From an uncultured Veillonella sp. (lineage in GTDB: Bacteria; Bacillota; Negativicutes; Veillonellales; Veillonellaceae), in contig NZ_CAJLUB010000073.1 of assembly GCF_905209685.1 (NCBI RefSeq), positions 1 through 8,867 on the forward strand: DNA of 8,867 nt, in the 5' to 3' direction. This document shows, piece by piece, positions 6,822 to 8,867 of this stretch (positions within the stretch are counted from its first letter, which is position 1; each line of letters starts with the position of its first letter). Made by a program: the position numbers and the translations under genes. Under the pieces are notes generated by a model. It saw nothing but the letters and a program-made list of their open reading frames with translations. It searched no databases and had not been told where the DNA came from.

Positions 6822-7678
6822 CGTTCTGCAATAGCTGTACCCGTCGGTGTTACCGCAAGGCCGCCATCGCTTGTTTCACGCAATGCTGCTGGCATAGCGC
6901 GACCGATATTATTCATTGCTTCAATAACTTCATCTGGTGGAATTTGACTTTCAATATTCATCAAAGCTAATTCAGATGCAGTAATGGCATGAACTGCATA
7001 GAAACCATTACGTTTAACGCACGGTACCTCTACAAGTCCTGCTACTGGATCACAGGCAAGGCCTAATAAGTTTTTCATGCACAATGCAATAGCATGGCCG
7101 ACTTGACGAGGCGTACCACCCATCATTTCTACAATGGCACCGGCAGCCATACAAGCGGCCGTACCAATTTCTGCTTGGCATCCGCCAACGGCACCGGCCA
7201 CACAAGCGCGATTCGCTACGACATTGCCAATGCCAGAGGCAGCCAAGAAGCCCTTTACCATAGTTGCTCTATCTAGCTTGTAATGGTCCGCTACTGCTTT
7301 CACCGCACCAGGCATAACACCACAAGATCCTGCAGTAGGACAAGCAACAATGCGGAACATTTTAGCATTCGCTTCGTTTACAGCAATAGCATAGGTCATT
7401 GCCTTATACGCAATATCACTCATAAATCTTGGAGTTTGATCGTTAAGCTGTGCCGCCTGACCACCGGACATACCAGAGGCCGTTTTCTCCGCATAATCTA
7501 TACCATCTTGAATAGAGCCTTCAAAAATATCTAACCGATGCTCTATTTCACGAATAACCGCTTCTTCACTGCGGTCATAATTTTCTAACTCATAACGCAG
7601 TACTACGTCACCGAAGGAAATATTATTTTCCTCTGCTAAGCGAATAATATCTGCAATTGTATCGTATGCATAACTCAT
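6806..7678 (-). CDS. sdaAA: L-serine dehydratase, iron-sulfur-dependent, alpha subunit
   Basis: A 290-residue catalytic subunit of the oxygen-sensitive [4Fe-4S] L-serine dehydratase, which converts L-serine to pyruvate and ammonia in the cytoplasm. Family motifs are CPTAGSCGVMPGAV (113-126), GGCQAEIGTAACMAAGA (165-181) and ALCMKNLLGLACDPVAGL (198-215), then EVPCVKRN. Likely cluster ligands are C167, C209 and C220; their spacing of 42 and 11 residues matches the three cluster cysteines known in the single-chain Legionella enzyme. Two ATGs stand in tandem (7681, 7678). AGGAGG lies 7 nt before the second but 4 nt before the first, so 7678 is preferred. The Shine-Dalgarno overlaps the sdaAB stop codon (TAGGAGG), so the subunits are probably made in a coupled manner. 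The last codons form part of a transcription terminator. The separate alpha and beta chains are the Firmicutes-type arrangement. Confidence in the call is very high. Confidence 0.96.
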   Translation of the reverse strand: MSYAYDTIADIIRLAEENNISFGDVVLRYELENYDRSEEAVIREIEHRLDIFEGSIQDGIDYAEKTASGMSGGQAAQLNDQTPRFMSDIAYKAMTYAIAVNEANAKMFRIVACPTAGSCGVMPGAVKAVADHYKLDRATMVKGFLAASGIGNVVANRACVAGAVGGCQAEIGTAACMAAGAIVEMMGGTPRQVGHAIALCMKNLLGLACDPVAGLVEVPCVKRNGFYAVHAITASELALMNIESQIPPDEVIEAMNNIGRAMPAALRETSDGGLAVTPTGTAIAERVQSL

Positions 7679-7689
7679 CATTCGCCCTC

Positions 7690-8352
7690 CTATAACGCTT
7701 CAAAGGTCATCACATCTTGGATGCCTGGGAACTCACGCATAAACTGAACGGTAATAGGATTTACTACCGTATCCGTAGTAATAACCATTACTGCGTCCTT
7801 ATGCTTACCCTTACGGAATACACGCATCGTAGCAATATTAATATCGGACTCACTCAATGCTTGGCTCACAAGAGAAATGGCACCAGGTCTATCCTCATGG
7901 AATACGACAAGAGTAAACTCATCGCCTGTAATAGACATATCATTGCCATCTACTTCGGTAATCATAATTTGACCACCACCAAGAGAACGACCAATAACAG
8001 TCATATGACGATTATGTTCGTCGTACATGTCAAAACGAACCACATTCGGATGACCTACATCGAGAGGAGACTCGATAAAGTTGTACTCCATGCCCTCTTT
8101 CTCAGCCAATTTATGAGCAACACGAATATTCGTATCATCCTCTTTGAACCCCAATAGACCGCCAATCAAAGCACGATCTGTACCATGACCTTTATAGGTC
8201 TTTGCAAAAGATCCATATAAGGTTAAATCTACCTTTTTAGGTGTGGAACGGAAAATGCACCGCGCCATCTTACCTAGCCGCGCAGCACCCGCTGTGTGCG
8301 AACTAGACGGACCGATCATAACAGGTCCTATAATATCAAAAATACTATTCAT
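7690..8352 (-). CDS. sdaAB: L-serine dehydratase, iron-sulfur-dependent, beta subunit
   Basis: A 220-residue partner of the alpha subunit encoded just downstream; together they deaminate L-serine to pyruvate. The N-terminal serine dehydratase beta domain starts with the hallmark MNSIFDIIGPVMIGPSSSHT (1-20), and GHGTDRALIGGLLG (55-68) continues it. A C-terminal ACT domain covers about 146-218 (FTLVVFHEDRPGAISLVSQA and following); ACT domains bind amino acids, so it may sense serine (inference). The start is set at 8352 by this conserved N-terminus and by AGAGG 5 nt upstream. A longer in-frame ATG at 8487 would add 45 residues unlike the family and would read through the promoter, so it is rejected. 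The stop codon lies 11 nt before the chosen sdaAA start. Transcription likely begins near 8397 from the promoter described at 8404-8433. Confidence 0.96.
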   Translation of the reverse strand: MNSIFDIIGPVMIGPSSSHTAGAARLGKMARCIFRSTPKKVDLTLYGSFAKTYKGHGTDRALIGGLLGFKEDDTNIRVAHKLAEKEGMEYNFIESPLDVGHPNVVRFDMYDEHNRHMTVIGRSLGGGQIMITEVDGNDMSITGDEFTLVVFHEDRPGAISLVSQALSESDINIATMRVFRKGKHKDAVMVITTDTVVNPITVQFMREFPGIQDVMTFEAL

Positions 8353-8403
8353 ACACGCCTCTATATACACATCAACAATGTGAAAAAATCTTACTTTACC
8401 TAT

Positions 8404-8433
8404 AGTATAACAATCAATATTTATTAATGTCCA
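8404..8433 (-). promoter_or_regulatory. Probable sdaAB-sdaAA promoter
   Basis: On the minus strand the -35 box TGGACA (8433-8428) and -10 box TATACT (8409-8404) each match the sigma-70 consensus at 5 of 6 positions and are separated by 18 nt. Transcription would start near 8397, giving a leader of about 45 nt that ends in the AGAGG ribosome binding site. The position between the inverted-repeat element and sdaAB fits a dedicated promoter for the dehydratase pair. A palindrome overlaps the -35 box. Confidence 0.65.
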
Positions 8434-8444
8434 TATGCACATTA
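8425..8444. promoter_or_regulatory. Operator-like 20-bp near-perfect palindrome at sdaAB promoter
   Basis: TAATGTCCATATGCACATTA reads the same on both strands except for one symmetric pair of positions (7 and 14), so 18 of 20 positions are symmetric. It covers the whole -35 box of the sdaAB promoter. A dimeric helix-turn-helix regulator bound here would be expected to block RNA polymerase. No regulator gene is in the window, and I do not recognise the site as that of a named regulator. Confidence 0.5.
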
Positions 8445-8515
8445 GCGGTATTTTTGTACACACACAAAGGACTACATTTATGCTCAAATCATTCCCCTCC
8501 CCAGCACTATTTATC

Positions 8516-8703
8516 TGAAAGATATCTTAGGATTAGTATATTGATGGGACGCCTTCCTATCTACAGTTATAAAAAGGAAAGACTATACTTATGCAGCGAC
8601 ATCAGGTCACGAGGAGCAAAGAAGTATAGTCTTTCCTTTTTAATTAAGTTGTAGATACAAAACTGGGCCCCATCAATATACAGCCACTAAGAGATAGCTT
8701 TCA
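8516..8703. repeat. 188-bp imperfect inverted-repeat element (MITE-like or structured RNA)
   Basis: The two halves are imperfect reverse complements over about 75-82 nt each. From outside in: TGAAAG (8516-8521) pairs with CTTTCA (8698-8703); TATC/GATA and CTTA/TAAG follow. Then GTATATTGATGGG (8536-8548) pairs perfectly with 8669-8681; TATCTAC (8558-8564) pairs with 8651-8657. Finally a perfect 20-bp stem joins 8571-8590 to 8622-8641 around a 31-nt loop (8591-8621). The core stem also has a T run at either end and could terminate transcription in both directions. It holds no convincing reading frame. Together with the sdaAB upstream region (8353-8515) it fills the 466-nt gap between sdaAB and the gene at the right edge. 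I see no clear target-site duplication. A miniature inverted-repeat transposable element, a palindromic intergenic repeat or a stable non-coding RNA are all possible. Confidence 0.75.
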
Positions 8704-8716
8704 CAAAATAATAAAA

Positions 8717-8746
8717 AACGCACCTTAGGCGAACCTAAGGTGCGTT
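8717..8746 (-). terminator. Strong hairpin terminator for the gene at the right edge
   Basis: A perfect 13-bp stem (AACGCACCTTAGG with CCTAAGGTGCGTT) closes a CGAA loop. On the minus strand the stem runs into a T-rich tract (TTTTTTATTAT overall), giving a textbook intrinsic terminator about 70 nt past the stop codon at 8819. The plus-strand side has TTATTT, so weak bidirectional action is possible. It insulates the sdaAB region from the upstream gene. Confidence 0.88.
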
Positions 8747-8756
8747 ATTTATAACA

Positions 8757-8795
8757 ACAGTCCTAAATCATAAAAGAGAGGGGAAGTAGGACTGT
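8757..8795 (-). other. Stem-loop in the 3' untranslated region of the right-edge gene
   Basis: ACAGTCCTA (8757-8765) pairs perfectly with TAGGACTGT (8787-8795), with three further pairs outside one mismatch, around a 21-nt loop. It lies between the stop codon at 8819 and the terminator at 8717-8746. There is no U tract directly after it, so it is not itself a terminator. It may protect the transcript's 3' end or belong to a small RNA released from it; that is inference. Confidence 0.5.
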
Positions 8796-8818
8796 GGTTA
8801 ACAGATTAATGGATCCGA

Positions 8819-8867
8819 TTAGCCCAAGATAGCTTTCATGTCAGCTTCTGGAGTTGTAATTGGATGT
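8819..8867 (-). CDS. C-terminal fragment of an unidentified protein (gene continues beyond right edge)
   Basis: Only the last 15 codons are present: HPITTPEADMKAILG then TAA at 8821-8819. It is accepted as a real gene end because it is followed in the right orientation by a stem-loop and a strong minus-strand terminator, and because all other genes here lie on this strand. The tail is too short for me to name a family. Confidence 0.6.
   Translation of the reverse strand, partial: HPITTPEADMKAILG

Noticed and set aside
7717..8157. Plus-strand 146-codon open frame opposite sdaAB
   Set aside because: It is antisense to the conserved beta subunit and its ACT domain; its composition is that of a reverse-complement shadow.
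8353..8515. Riboswitch or T-box leader upstream of sdaAB
   Set aside because: The promoter leaves a leader of only about 45 nt with no terminator or antiterminator pair and no recognised aptamer core.
8571..8641. The 20-bp core hairpin as a simple bidirectional terminator
   Set aside because: It has T runs at both ends, but the 31-nt loop is large and the pairing continues well outside the T runs, and the upstream gene already has a better terminator. A larger element explains it better, although termination activity remains possible.
8427..8654. Plus-strand 75-codon open frame across the sdaAB upstream region and the inverted repeat
   Set aside because: It runs through the sdaAB promoter, the palindrome and both arms of the hairpin element, has no good ribosome binding site and shows no recognisable protein features.
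8500..8720. Target-site duplication flanking the inverted repeat
   Set aside because: The flanks (TTTATC on the left, CAAAAT on the right) show no clear matching direct repeat, so insertion by transposition is not demonstrated.
1..8867. tRNA, rRNA, CRISPR array, complete insertion sequence or phage genes
   Set aside because: I found no cloverleaf-like sequence, regularly spaced repeats, transposase or phage protein on either strand; nearly all sequence is occupied by the minus-strand genes listed.

Overview
The window is a compact bacterial chromosome segment of moderately low GC. Every gene that can be supported lies on the minus strand, so transcription runs from the right edge towards the left edge. 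The two-gene iron-sulfur serine dehydratase (sdaAB then sdaAA), a SpoVD/FtsI-type penicillin-binding protein with a PASTA domain, strong GGAG-type ribosome binding sites and hairpin-plus-U-tract terminators all suggest a Firmicutes-type organism. The gene mix best fits an anaerobe of the Negativicutes, possibly Veillonella, but that assignment is inference from gene content and no search was run.

From right to left: (1) 8819-8867 holds only the last 15 codons of a gene entering from the right edge. Its 3' untranslated region has a stem-loop (8757-8795) and a strong hairpin terminator (8717-8746). (2) 8516-8703 is a non-coding 188-bp imperfect inverted repeat with a perfect 20-bp inner stem. 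It may be a miniature transposable element or a structured RNA. (3) 8404-8444 carries a good promoter for sdaAB, with a 20-bp near-perfect palindrome over its -35 box. (4) sdaAB-sdaAA (8352 to 6806) encode the two subunits of an oxygen-sensitive L-serine dehydratase. The pair ends in a terminator whose stem contains the last sdaAA codons. (5) cca and a class B penicillin-binding protein (6737 to 3352) overlap at their junction and end in a terminator at 3269-3290. (6) folD, hypA, hypB and a secreted protein of unknown function (3233 to beyond the left edge) form a tightly packed operon, with an 8-nt overlap, a 15-nt gap and a 4-nt ATGA overlap in turn.

The units are mostly housekeeping: serine breakdown to pyruvate and ammonia; tRNA 3'-end CCA addition; septal or cell-wall peptidoglycan cross-linking; one-carbon folate metabolism; and nickel delivery to a hydrogenase. 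The points most worth a second look are the intergenic inverted-repeat element, the operator-like palindrome at sdaAB, a FolD that appears to lack two of its three cyclohydrolase residues, and an uncharacterised exported protein built from a duplicated domain and translationally coupled to hypB. No RNA gene, CRISPR array, complete insertion sequence or phage gene was seen.
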